NCBI GenBank assembly: GCA_014925825.1
Contig: JACGCK010000146.1
Coordinates: forward strand, 49,897-113,896
Length of the DNA stretch: 64,000 nt
From: Pholiota molesta
Lineage: Eukaryota; Basidiomycota; Agaricomycetes; Agaricales; Strophariaceae
Reading direction: 5' to 3'
Shown: in pieces, positions 45,482 to 56,732 of the stretch
Layout of the letters: each line of letters begins with the position of its first letter
Position numbering within the stretch: position 1 is the stretch's first letter
The notes under the pieces: model-generated
The model's database searches: none
What the model was told of the DNA's origin: nothing
The model's input: the letters and a program-made list of their open reading frames with translations, nothing else
Position numbers and translations under genes: made by a program

Positions 45482-46991
45482 GGCTGGAGTGTGTGCGTAG
45501 GATGTGCATGTTGCTATATAGTTCGTTTGCTATACCATCGATCTTACTCAAATGGGTGTATCCTCTCGAACGGTTGTATCCTCCTTGTTGGATATCATGA
45601 TTGTGGAACTGGACTGGGAAAAGTGGCTGCAGTCGGCGGGGAGCGGGCGCTGCGTGTGCATCCAGGAGCCAAGAGCGCATCTGCCTGCGCGTCCATGAGC
45701 TGCTCTGAATAAGTACGTGGATGCGATGCATTCGCCGATGGTGGCGCGGACGGCCCATGGCGCGCGCGTTGAGAAAACTCAGAGCGGGCAGGGAGGGTTA
45801 GGTGAAACGGCTGCTTTGAGAGGGCATAGGTAATAATATGGATAGTAGCCAGGCTGGCTGGTTATTACAGTACTTTATTACACCCTGATGAACTGCGGTG
45901 AAAGCTTTTGGGTGTGGAGGTGGATATGGGTGAGCATGTAAAGCGCTGCGCAATGGTCGCAGGCCGGGCGATAGTAATAATCCAAAAAGCTAGCTGCCCG
46001 ATGATAAAGTACCTGAAGCCAAAAATTGGGCAGTATGTATGTCCGAAATTGAATTCGCTACAGACCTCCGTTTGCGGCGGGCAATTTATAGTCGGACAGG
46101 TTACTTCCAGGCATCCTGTCAGGACTTGGACGAAACCCTCGGAGTGGGTTGTTAACAAAGTTACCTTTGCAGGCAACTTATGCCTGCCAAAAGTTACTTG
46201 CGCTAACTTTTTGCACGCAAGTTTGTTTGTCACAACTTAAGTTTGTTTGTCACCAATTACAAGTTGCTTATAAGTTGATTTATCGCAGTAAAAGTGGTGT
46301 ACAAGTTGACCTCACAAGTTAGCTTGTTTTCTATCTAATTTAGAGGAGGTTAGCATGTGTATTGCACAGCCGTATGCAGTGTTCATCATACATGAAGACG
46401 GTAATACAGTGTTGATACAGTGTGGCGCCGGAAGACACGACCGAGCTGTGACATTCTGTGACCGATGTCGCCGACACTCAGAGATGAGTGCGCGAAATCT
46501 GCAGCACCATAGATTCAACCGTAAAAGTGGTACGGATATGCTCTATAGCATCTGTAGAGTATGTAAAAACGTTTTTAAGCTTTAATTTTGGGTGTGGGAC
46601 CTCGCCTGCAGCACCTTTTCAGGCGTCTAATAAGTGACACGTGATGCATGGCACAGGCGCCCAGTGGAAAATTTGGTCATTCCCAGGGTGGTCTAGATGC
46701 AAATCTGTGCACTTTCGACCCCAGGGATATCTCAGCACTTTTGACAAATCCCACCCAGGGTATTCCCCTTCGGGTGATACATGGACCTCCGCATCATCTA
46801 CTTATATATAAAAGCACGAGTTCCCACGGGGGGGAGACAAAACATAAAGATAAACTCGCAATCTGATTGGCTAGACAAACACGGCTTTACTTTAATCACG
46901 CATGTGTCACGCATTTGTCACACTACCCTCTTTCTCATTTCTACTGCGTATAAGTACTCTTTCTTTTAATCTAATTCTTATGCACATGGGA
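45482..46991. other. intergenic region with repeated AAGTT/ACTTG motifs
   Basis: From about 46150 to 46325 the motifs AAGTT, ACTTG and TTTGTTTGTCAC recur many times, and TTAAGTTTGTTTGTCAC is partly duplicated; this looks like an eroded short repeat. No convincing gene. A 5'-ATTTAGAGGAGGTTAGC stretch near 46340 precedes only a short frame. Confidence 0.4.
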
Positions 46992-48157
46992 CAGGCTCCT
47001 AAAACCATCCTCTCGTATCGAGAGTTTCATCCCAGGAGGAAGTAGTTGTACATATTTAATCCAGAAGATTGTTGCCATCAGAACACAAACAAATAAACCT
47101 TACAACACTGAACTCTCGATAGAGAGGCTGGCACAATTGGCATCGCCGAGACGCCCGAGGCTGTCACAAAGCATCATGTGCACGTCATGCACGAAACATG
47201 TGCTCAGCAGTCACAAATGGTCACAGCTGCCCTTGTGTTTTGCAGGAGTGGCCTTTGCAGTTGCGAGGGCATTACATAGTTTTCTGAATGAAATATACAT
47301 TGTATTCTAACAGTTTTTGTAAGGTAAAAGTACTCAATAATTTCTCCCAATCACATTGCTGTCCAAAATGTCCTCTGAGCACTAAATGTTAGTGAAATCT
47401 CCCCAAAATCTCCCTCAAAGACTTCTCACAATTTTGATGCATCCAACGTACAAAGACCATGCTGCCACAGTTTACATTGTACAAAACCTTACCCCATTCC
47501 TCCAAAAATTCCTCAAAGATGAAGGAGCATGCAAAACAATCATTAATTGGGCAATCAAAATCTCAGTGCTGTTGGTCTGCGGTATTGAGGGATGAATGAT
47601 ATACTTCATTGTAGGAAAGCTGAAGAAACTCGCTGAAAAAGAGCTGCCACTCTATTGCGCTGTCCACCGAGACTGGGGCCCACATCAACATTGACCGATC
47701 TCTCAGCGAATGTTGCGCGTTCCTTCTCAACAGATGATTAAACTTCCTATTAAATTGGTTGTATGTTACCATTGAACAAAGAAATTGTATGGCCTGAGTT
47801 AGATTTAAAAGTAAGACCTGGGCAAGAAATCATTGCAAATACTTAAACCTACATTTCGACTACATTGCGCGGAAAGACAGCAAAGGACATGAGGGCGCGC
47901 TCAAGGTGCGCTGCGCAGAGTGACGTTGGGGCAGTAACGCGGCTGAGCACCTGACCAGTGACAGTAACGCAAGTCACAGCCTCGGGCATCTCGGCGATGC
48001 CAATTGTGCCAGCCTCTCTATCGAGAGTTCAGTGTTGTAAGGTTTATTTGTTTGTGTTCTGATGGCAACAATCTTCTGGATTAAATATGTACAACTACTT
48101 CCTCCTGGGATGAAACTCTCGATACGAGAGGATGGTTTTAGGAGCCTGCACATGGGA
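46983..48157. mobile_element. MULE-like non-autonomous element with 173-bp TIRs
   Basis: The element is 1157 bp (46992-48148). Its ends are inverted repeats of 173 bp (46992-47164 and 47976-48148), starting CAGGCTCCTAAAACC, with a single mismatch over that length. It is flanked by a perfect 9-bp direct repeat CACATGGGA (46983-46991 and 48149-48157). Long TIRs plus a 9-bp target duplication are typical of Mutator-like elements. The 811-bp interior has no transposase and only short frames, so movement would need a transposase elsewhere. The near-identity of the arms indicates recent insertion. Confidence 0.9.
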
Positions 48158-48440
48158 GGTCTTTACACTAAGCCTGGAATTCCGTATGGAATCCGCCGGA
48201 TTCCGCCGGATTCCATGGAATGTCCACGGAATCCATCCGGAATATACCCCATTTTCCCATTGCCCCAAGTCCCATACACTTTTAGTGCTATATTCCGCGC
48301 CCATTCCGGCCTCATTCCGTGCCAATTCCAATTCCAGACCGCCTTTTGGGCGGATTGAAGGTGGAATATTCCGGCGGAATGGGCCGGAATGGCCTGAAAT
48401 AGGCCCAGTAATTGAATTTACAAGTAAAAATGCAATGCAC
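48158..48440 (-). repeat. GGAAT/ATTCC-rich repeat, probable body of a tRNA-derived element
   Basis: Dense in GGAATTCC, CCGGCGGAAT and TTCCGG motifs on both strands, including a direct repeat CCGCCGGATTCC (48190-48211). It lies on the 3' side of the tRNA-like sequence, as expected for the body of a SINE. Confidence 0.4.
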
Positions 48441-48510
48441 GCGACGGGAATCGAACCAATGCGCCCGCGCACTGATAAGAGCGACGTGTTAACCACTGAG
48501 CCACACAACC
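48441..48510 (-). tRNA. tRNA-like pseudogene or SINE head
   Basis: The minus strand has an excellent A box (TGGCTCAGTGG) and B box (GGTTCGATTCC) at the right spacing. The anticodon arm does not fold into a 5-bp stem with a 7-base loop, the T stem has a mismatch (ATTGG against CCCGT), and the acceptor ends GGTTGTG do not pair with the 3' side. I therefore read it as a degenerate copy with an internal RNA polymerase III promoter and do not assign an amino acid. Confidence 0.5.
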
Positions 48511-48990
48511 GATGGATGATGACCGTTTACAAGCACACATGACACGTTATTGCAGCTCATGTGCCGCAGCGTGCATGCCGTTGCTTGTTTGGTCGCGCTG
48601 CACCTAGGCTCGTCCCCATCCGGCTGCGCACACGTGAGAGACACGTGAGTTGTGAGAGTAAACTCGACAACAGGCGCAGCCGGCTGGGCTGTCTCGGGCC
48701 TGTTTTGGCAGAGCCCGCCAAATTCAGAGGAGGGGACTTCGTGAAAAAACACCTTAGAGGTGAAAAAAAGTGTCAAACTTGGGTATACAAAAAGTGATTT
48801 ATTTTGCATTTTGAGTTGATTAGAGTATACAAGTTTTTTCGAGAACTACACTTTTAACTTTGTCGTCATCGACAGGTCCGTGCGCGAGAAGCATTCCGTC
48901 AAAGTTTTCGTCCACACAGTACTGAAAACACTTTCAAACTCATCTCAAGCATCAGTGGTATCTCATCAATGGCAAGGAAAGGTAGTGGTA
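48511..48990. other. spacer, nothing recognised
   Basis: Short frames only. Confidence 0.4.
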
Positions 48991-49392
48991 TGTAAGAATA
49001 TCAAGCTCAGTTGGTTTGGGGGGCAAACAACTAATATTCAGTGTATGTACCTGTAAGAATATCAAGCTACAAACGTTGTAAGAAAAGGTAGATAAATGTC
49101 AATAGAATAAAGCTCACCTCAGTTGGTTTGGGGGGCAAACAACTGAGGTGCACAAAAACGTAACTACGCCGTATATCTAGAGAATCCGTGAAAAGCTCCA
49201 TCGTACCAAAAGGGATAAGAACGAGACAAAAGAAAGTAAACACATGGCGCATTCGTTCAACGAATGCGCACGAAACGATAGAAACGAAGTTCAATATTGC
49301 ATACTAATACCATATGGAAACGAGCTTGCGGCGCGTTTGACTTTGGACCGTACACGCACACCGCACGCGCGTTGCGCGCATTATTCCAACAC
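48991..49392 (-). repeat. 3' LTR of a Ty1/copia element
   Basis: On the minus strand the LTR starts TGTTGGAATA immediately after a polypurine tract (GAGGGGGAG, 49393-49401). It ends with TATTCTTACA, giving imperfect inverted ends TGTTGGAATA / TGTAAGAATA. Two possible ends exist, at 48991 and 49052, because TGTAAGAATATCAAGCT occurs twice. An internal 27-bp segment, starting CTCAGTTGGTTTGGGGGG, is also repeated (49007 and 49118). No 5' LTR was found in the window. Confidence 0.6.
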
Positions 49393-49398
49393 TCCCCC

Positions 49399-50290
49399 TC
49401 AAACCGACGCGAGTCCCAATTCCGCGGCAAAGTGTTTGACTTTCGGCGAGGGGAGAGCTTTCGTGAGCGCGTCTGCGACCATGTCGTCGGTTGGGCAATA
49501 AACGAGGCATATCGAGCCGTTTTCGACGATCCAGCGGATGAAGTGAAAGCGCGTGTCGATGTGCTTGGTGCGGGCGTGATACTGGTGGTCCTTGGTGAGT
49601 GCGATGGCGGACTGATTGTCTGAAAACAGCGTCGTCGTGTCGAGCGTCGTCGAGAACACCTCGGTCAGAAGCGATCGAAGCCAGAGCGCTTCTTTCGCCG
49701 CGTGCATTGCCGCAACGTACTCGGACTCCGTGGTCGACAGCGAAACGATCTCCTGGCGCTTCGCGCTCCACGATACGGCGCCACCGTTCAGAATAAATGC
49801 ATATCCGCTGATAGCGTGCCTATCTTCCGCCATGCTTCCATCCGCGTCGGCATATCCCACCAATTCTTTTCCTACGCCGCCATATCCCAACCACAGCTCC
49901 TGCGAGCCCTTCAAGTACCGGAAAATCCTCTTCACGGCGTCCCAGTGCTCGGCGCCAGGCTTTGACGAGAAGCGCGACACGCTCTGCACCGCGTACGCTA
50001 TGTCTGGGCGCGTGCCGAGCGCGGCGTACATCAACGAGCCAACCGATTCATGATACGGGGTGTCTCGCATACGGGCGTATTCTTGTGTCGTCGAAGGGGA
50101 CTGGGAGGACGTAAGGCGGACGTTGGGGTCCATGGGAATAGAAACAGGCTTCAGATCCTGAAAGCCATATCAACGGATGATAGATTCGATGTAGGATTGC
50201 TGCGAGAGAAGCAAGCGCCGCTCCTCGCGCACTCTGCGAACCTCGATTCCGAGCAGCCAGTGGAGTTCGCCGAGATCCGTTGATGTGCCT
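49399..50290 (-). pseudogene. Ty1/copia Pol fragment: end of reverse transcriptase and RNase H
   Basis: The minus-strand frame from 50133 to a stop at 49399 gives 244 aa with the copia marks YHESVGSLMYAALGTRPDIA, ELVGYADAD, HAISGYAFILNGGAVSWSAK, SLSTTESEYVA and DNQSAIAL. Upstream it continues through LGELHWLLGIEV, but a TGA near 50172 (after ESIIR) breaks it, and similarity ends near 50290. Integrase, protease and most of the reverse transcriptase are missing. It points the same way as, and ends at, the adjoining 3' LTR, so this is a 5'-truncated element. Confidence 0.85.
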
Positions 50291-51589
50291 TTCGTCGTAT
50301 ATAGTGTGTAAAGTGAAAGAAAGAAAAACAAACACCTAACAATGACACGGCGTGAGTGGCAAGTAGTGCGAGTTTGGGTTCTTGTTATCCTTCTCAGTCA
50401 AGGTCGGTCTAAGGATGAAATGCGAGGGTGCTCGTAAGATGAGTGTGGGGAGTCGGGGGAGCGGCGACGAGCGCGCAAGCACGGTGCGACTAGCGGGCGA
50501 GCGAGCACGGGGCAGGCGAGTAATGGAGGACGTGACGCGGTGAGACGAGTTAGAAACGAGTAGTACGCGGCGCGGCGAAGTGAGCGAGTTGCGAAGACGC
50601 AGTTACGAAAGTACACGCAGGCGAACGCAGCAGTTTTTACGAGGTACAATGAAATCTGTATTCCGTGGGGGGAAGCAAAAGTATGTTATTTGTGGGAATT
50701 ACATGGTTTAAATACTAAGAAGTAACTGTCTGTACGGAGCTAACTTAATGAGACGCCTCGAGGACAAAGATGGTAGCGAGCGCGGTGAGACGCGCCGATG
50801 GAAACATATGAAATAAAAGCACCGGGGAATAAGAGAAGTGGGCGACAGAGCGCAAAGGTGCGAGCGAGAACGATCCAGACCTTGTCAGTCCATATGCTGC
50901 GTCGGGAGACGATGCCAGGTGTTCTTGCGTGCGGGGCGATGAGCGTGTGCGTATGGACGGCGACGTGCGTGTTCGAGCGTTGCCGTGCGAGTGCGTGTGC
51001 TTGGTCACGTGGTACGGCCGCGACCCGGACTTGGTGATGATGCGTGGTGTATGAGCGCGTGCGCGTGCGCCCGAGGCGTGTGGCGAGTGCGGTACACACG
51101 TGGCCGTGCGCATCCGTCTTGAGCGGTTTTCAGGGGGTATAGAGATGCGGGGCGCATCATCTCCTCCTTACTGAGCTTCTGACTGTCCGCAGTCAGCCGA
51201 GTCGCCGACGTGGATCTCCTCGCAAAGTCTTCTTTCGTCGGAATTCTCCGATCTCGTGGTATGTCAATCACTTGAGGCTTCTGGCTGGGCGATGTTCTGC
51301 CGGAGGTTGGGCGCTCGTATCCTGACGTAAAACGCAGGGTAGTGAAGCAGCGCGCACGAGAGAGCGAGGCGTGGAACAGACTCGTCTGCGTAATGATGAA
51401 CGCTGCTCTCGTACAGATCGCAGATCGATCAGATCCGGGTCGTGCCGGGCCGGTTGCAGGACGGTACATGCGATCGCGGCGAGGACAACAAGTGCACTAG
51501 GCGTCCGATAAGCTTCTGGGGATTGTTCGATGGCCTGCTGATGACGAGAACGGGGCAGTGCCGTACGTATACACGTGTGGCGGATCTCC
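50291..51589. other. GC-rich region without a called gene
   Basis: Overlapping frames on both strands reach 120-155 codons (for example 51005-51469 minus, Arg/Ser/Thr-rich with SQKPQVIDIPRDRRIPTKED). None has a recognisable domain. Position and direction leave open that part of it belongs to the truncated copia element. Confidence 0.35.
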
Positions 51590-51790
51590 GAAACGCTGTG
51601 GACTCCTGAAGAAAATAAAAAGAGGAGGGCCGTCCTCACAGGCTCCCCCCATCTCGCTTTCTTCCCTCGCTTTCTTCCTCGCCGCTCTTAACCTGCTATT
51701 CGCCCTATCGCCGCCATGCAATCGTCGATCACCGAGATGCTTATGACCGTGCGCTCTGTTGAAGACTGGTGGGCACCACTTCTATCATAT
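51590..51790 (+). other. possible gene 5' end cut by the large mobile element
   Basis: A TATA-like GAAAATAAAAAGAGG near 51612 and a pyrimidine-rich leader precede ATG 51716, which opens MQSSITEMLMTVRSVEDWWA. The frame then runs into AT-rich sequence that grades into the minisatellite arm. This would fit a host first exon interrupted by insertion; no family is recognised. Confidence 0.3.
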
Positions 51791-51899
51791 CTTTGTGGCA
51801 TTTGCCATGGGGACGATCTCCACAGTGCCAGTGTTTTTTATCAGATGGCTTTCATAATAATTGCCACAGCTGTTTTCTTTCATTTATGCCTATCATTAT

Positions 51900-53620
51900 T
51901 CATAACTTGTAGGCAACTTTTGAGGGCATTTCATTAGGTTGTCTAGGGCTATTTCATTACTGTTTGATAGTCTTGCTGTGTTATCTCATTGCTAAATACA
52001 TGTCTCATTAGGTTACCATAGTCTATCATATATATCTCAATGAGATACCATGGAATATCATAGGTGTCTGATTAATATGCCTTAATATCTCAATATTTAA
52101 ATTGTTGTCTCTTTCAAATACCACAAAATTTCATTCTATTTCAATCTGATACCACAGAATCTCATAAATAGATTTGCATCTTATTCAATGGCACAAATTC
52201 TCATAACCATTCATTCTGATGCCATAGTATTTCATAAGTATTTCATTCAGCTGCCACAAAATCTCATACATATTTCATTCTGATGCCACAAAATCTCATA
52301 TGGGGATTTGCGTCTCAATGTCATGCCACGAAATCTCATATGCATTTCATTCTGCTGCCACAAAATCTCATAAACATCTCAATCCCATGCCACAAATCTC
52401 ATAACCACATCAATACTATGCCACAAAATCTCATAAGCATTTCATTCTGCTGCCACAAAATTCATACGCATTTCATTCTGATGCATAGAACTCATATGCA
52501 TTTCATTCTGCTGCCACAAAATCTCATATGCATTTCATTCTGATGCCATAGAATCTCATATGCATTTCATTCTGCTGCCACAAAATCTCATATCGGGATT
52601 TGCATCTCAATGTCATGCCACGAAATCTCATATGCATTTCATTCTGCTGCCACAAAATCTCATACGCATTTCATTCGCTGCCACAAAATCTCATATGCAT
52701 TTCATTCTGCTGCCACAAAATCTCATACGCATTTCATTCTGCTGCCACAAAATCTCATATGCATTTCATCTGATGCCATAGAATCTCATATGCATTTCAT
52801 TCTGCTGCCACAAAATCTCATATCGGGATTTGCATCTCAATGTCATGCCACGAAATCTCATATGCATTTCATTCTGATGCATAGAATCTCATAACCATGT
52901 CAATCCCATGCCACAAAATCTCATATCGGGATTTGCGTCTCAATTATTTGGCATAGAATCTCATATGCATTTCATTCTGATGCTACAAAATCTCATAAAC
53001 ATCTCAATTCCATGCCACAAAATCTCATATGGGGATTGCGTCTCAATGTTATGCCACAGAATCTTATACACATTTCTTTCTGATGCCACAAAATCTCATA
53101 TCGGGATTTGCGTCTCAATTATTTGGCATAGAATCTCATACATATTTCATTTTGATGCTACAAAATCTCATAAACATCTCAATCCCATGCCACAAAATCT
53201 CATATCGGGATTTGCGTCTCAATGTCATGCCATAGAATCTTATACACATCTCTTTCTGATGCCATAAAATCTCATAACCATGTCAATCCCATGCCACAAA
53301 ATCTCATATCGGGATTTGCGTCTCAATGTCATGCCACGAAATCTCATATGCATTTCATTCTGCTGCCACAAAATCTCATAAACATCTCAATCCCATGCCA
53401 CAAAATCTCATAACCACATCAATACTATGCCACAAAATCTCATAAGCATGTCAATGACATGCCACAAAATCTCATAGGTATCTCAATGCTATGCCACTGG
53501 AAGCTCATAAAGAAGTTCATATCGTTCTTAATTACCACAAAATCTCAATAGTATATCAATTGAATACTACAGAATCTTATAAGTATTTCAATGAGATACC
53601 GAAGCACATATGCAGAATGT
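51900..53620. repeat. left minisatellite arm
   Basis: About 55 copies of a 29-31 bp unit, consensus near TGCCACAAAATCTCATA followed by RCATTTCATTC or ACATCTCAATC variants. It is degenerate at the left edge and more uniform from 52250 on. Higher-order blocks containing TCGGGATTTGCGTCTCAAT recur. From about 52750 to 53476 the order of variants mirrors that of the right arm. Confidence 0.88.
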
Positions 53621-53737
53621 CCCCCTAGCCCATCATCTGAAGCAGAGCTGGGATGGTTGATGAGTATCCATGTTGTATTTCAAGCTTATTTGCGTAGTCT
53701 AATTCAGAATTGTCACCATTAGTATAATCATCCAGAA

Positions 53738-56732
53738 TCACAATAAAATTGTAAGAACATACCTCTTTGATCCTTCACGGACTTCAGTATCATCTTTGCG
53801 GCCTCTCTTCTTGGATTGATCGTTCTCAATTAATATAACCATCTCACCGACAACCCATTTGATATCCTCTAAGGCCATGAGCACTCGAGCAGACAGGCCT
53901 TCCTTCAGAAGCCACCATGAAAGCGCGACCACAACGTATAAATACCGGCTGATCCACCTTTGCACAAATCTGCCACTCTTCATCACCTGGTGCCTCTACC
54001 ATCAAGGAAACGGATTCGATCGATTTGAATCCACCAACGTCTGAGTTACCAGTTCTCCACTCAGGCTGTAGAGATAACCACCATGTGAGGTAGGACTCTG
54101 CAAAGGCCTCGATGTCAACAATGTTAGGAGCAGAATTCTTGCGTTTGCTTCTGATCCAAGTCACAACCTCATCAGGGCGAGACGTATTTGGTATGTTCTA
54201 TGAGAAAATCAGCTAAGGAACAAGGCTACAAAGAACAGTATGAGCACTGACCCTGTAGGTGGATTCGCCTTCTCAAATCTGTAAAACAGGTAAAGAAGAC
54301 GTCTCCAACGTTTGTCGTTTGAGACGTTGTATAGGTAGTCAACCATGCCTGTGTGAGTCAACCATGCTGGGAGTGTGTCCATGTCGATCTCTGAATTGGG
54401 ACCAGACAGTAACTTGCGGCGCTGTAGCTTGTTCTTGTTCATGCCAGCTGCTTCGCTATCATCGGACGTGCGAGCAGGAGTTGGCTGGCGCATGACGGAG
54501 GTTCGAGCTCCCGGTGTTGTCATTGTCCACCGTATCGTCGACTGGCGCACCATCGGCTGGGGCTTCGAGGCTGGCCGCACCTTGGGCATTGGTCGTCGTT
54601 TCAATCACCGGGGCTTTGAGGCTGGGCCCACTTGGGCGTTGTCGACTTCACCATTCGACGCGATGTCCATCGGCACGGCTTCGAGGCTGGGTGCACCTGG
54701 GCGTTGGTCGTCGTGACCGCACCATCGGGCGCGATGTCCATCGGCGCGGCTTCTAGGCTGGCTGCACTTGGGCGTTGGTCGTCGTTGCACTGTCAACCGC
54801 GGCGGTGGCCTGATTAGGCTTAGAGCTACGAAATCCAACCTCTAGTGAGCAGTATTCCAGAATCCACAAGTATTATCAAGACTAGCACTTACCTAGTAGT
54901 TCCTTTCTTCCTTGTTGACGATCTTGTAGCCGCTATGTTCTTGGTTCCGGGCCGTAGAGTCCGAGTCGTCATCGCTGGGGAGGCTTCGAGGCGGCCGCAC
55001 CTTCGGCGTGGTCGTGTTGCACTGTCAACACCGCGCGGCTGATAGGCTTAGAGCTACGGAATCAACCTCTATGAGCAGTATTCACAAGTATTATCAAGCT
55101 GACACTTACCTAGTAGTCCCTTTCTTCCTTGTGACGATCTTGTTGGCTGCGGCGGTGTCTTCTCTTTCTTCTTGCCCTTCGCGGCAGTAGTGGGTTTAGG
55201 CGCCTTAGAAGCAGTCTTAGGTGGCGGAGCTTTCTCGTCCCTTTCGATGGGGTATTGAACCTCCAACTGCTTCAATAATGCCTTATTCTTTCTGATGTTT
55301 TCCTCCTTACGAAGCTCATACTCGCTTTTACCCCCGTGCTTCCGGACCTTCTTGACGGCAACCTCTTCACCACCTTCGTCATCGTCGTCTCCATCGTCTT
55401 CGCCGTCTAGCTGATCAACCTCCATATCCTCGCCGTCGTCCTGCTCTTCCTCACCGTTGTCCTGCTGTTTCTCATCGTCGTCGTCCTCTTCCTCACCGTC
55501 GTCCTCTTCCTCGTCGCTTTCCAGCTCCTTCCCTTTCTTGGCTTTCTTGCCTTTCTTCTGTCGGCTTCTTTGTTCGGCTTCCTCATCCTCATCCTCTGGA
55601 ACAAGTGCGCGCGAATCACAAACATCTTCCGCTGCAACCGGTGCATTCAGGTTAGAGTTCGTTGTTACTACGCCAGCAAAGGGAACCACTTACGAAACGC
55701 TGCATGTAGGAAGTCGTCGAAAGGTGCGGCGATGTGTTCGTTGTATTCGTCCTCGCCCAGAAACTGTGAGAAATCGTCGCCTTCTGGAGTTGTTCCAGAG
55801 TGGATCCTGAAATACGACGAACAATTCATGTGAGCCATTGCCACGCGAGTATCACGGAGGTATGAAATGATGACTCACATAAATGCTTTAATCTCACCAC
55901 CTTGATGAGGCTCAGGACCCCCTGCAAGAATTGAGATACTCCACCCCGTCTGTTTTGCAAGAGACTCCGCCATGGCTAGCATGGTACGAGGAAGTTTGTG
56001 GATAGCCCTATAAAGTGGTGAGCAGCCATTGTCACGCCAATAGCAACGCACGTACTGCTGAAAATTTTTGTTCCGCTTGTTAGCGCTGTTGTCGTCTTCG
56101 GCGTCATCTTCTTCTCCAGAACCCGGCTGGTCGCGGAGCTCCTGAACACGCTCCTTCATCTCATCCGTTTCTTCGGCATATTTTGTCTTGAGGAACACGT
56201 TCATGAAAGCAAACCGTGAATGAGGCGGCTTCGATTCGGAACCATTCTTCTCCTCCCACTCGTCCCGAAACTTTTGCCACTCCTTGTCGATAATCGGTTT
56301 CCAATGGTCCTTGTAGGTAAGTCGTTGATATATTTGCCATTCTTGCGGGCGCTTTGACTTCCGTTTGATTTTAAGGATACCCCGACTTGTATCAATTCCA
56401 GCGGTCGCTATTCCTCTGTTGGTGTTGTGGAACCATGCCTTGATTTGCTGAGATATGAGGTGAGCATAGGTGTTTAAATCACAGTAATTCAAGCAAGAAC
56501 TTACTTTATACTTTTCGGCTCGCTTCTTCTTGACAGCGTCGGACATATTCACAGCTTCAGCAAGCTCTTTTGGAGTGGGCGCGTCGATTGGGAATGCGTC
56601 CCTCCATTCTGTAAAGACCTTCGGAAAGAACTTCTTCGCCGTAGTGCCGCTTTCACGAGCTTTAACAAACTCTGGGAACTTGTCCAGCAGCCACTGTCGC
56701 TGGGATTTCGTCGTCCAATGTTGGCGAGTCAT
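53738..56732 (-). pseudogene. acidic/basic accessory protein of the KDZ element, C-terminus frameshifted
   Basis: Exons with consistent phase: 56505-56732, 56056-56447, 55879-56007, 55694-55806, 55110-55631. They encode about 461 residues: an N-terminal domain (MTRQHWTTKSQRQWL ... FPIDAPTP), then DHWKPIIDKEWQKFRDEW, GWSISILAGGPEP, an acidic tract of Asp/Glu with Lys blocks (KKGKKAKKGKE), and the phrase YELRKEENIRKNKALLKQL. Beyond 55110 the frame is lost. A duplicated 120-bp block (54810-54935 and 55036-55160) and decaying repeats around 54490-54800 lead to AWLTHTGMVDYLYN and TWWLSLQPEWR segments, then a further frameshift near 53930. I know this combination as a recurrent, uncharacterised protein of Agaricomycete genomes. 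Its composition suggests a nuclear, nucleic-acid-bound protein (inference). Confidence 0.6.
54490..54810 (-). repeat. degenerate coding repeats in the accessory gene
   Basis: Three to four copies of an 80-90 bp unit share ACGACCAACGCCCA and CCAGCCTCGAAGCC on the minus strand. The conceptual phrase TTTNAQV.PAS recurs, but spacing between copies is not a multiple of three, so frames alternate. Confidence 0.55.

Noticed and set aside
48441..48510. Functional tRNA-Ile(UAU)
   Set aside because: A TAT triplet can be placed in a loop, but the anticodon and acceptor stems do not pair; only the A and B boxes are good.
50740..51469. Several 110-155 codon minus-strand frames proposed as copia gag or integrase
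   Set aside because: No zinc knuckle, no integrase HHCC or DDE motif and no family phrase could be found, so they were left uncalled.
52283..53413. Repetitive frames of the CHKISYAFHSAATKSH type in the minisatellite arm
   Set aside because: They follow the 30-bp repeat, whose length is a multiple of three, so any frame without a stop in one unit stays open. Not evidence of a protein.
52283..53560. CRISPR-like array (about 30-bp repeated units)
   Set aside because: Units are contiguous degenerate minisatellite repeats without unique spacers, in a eukaryotic genome and without cas genes.
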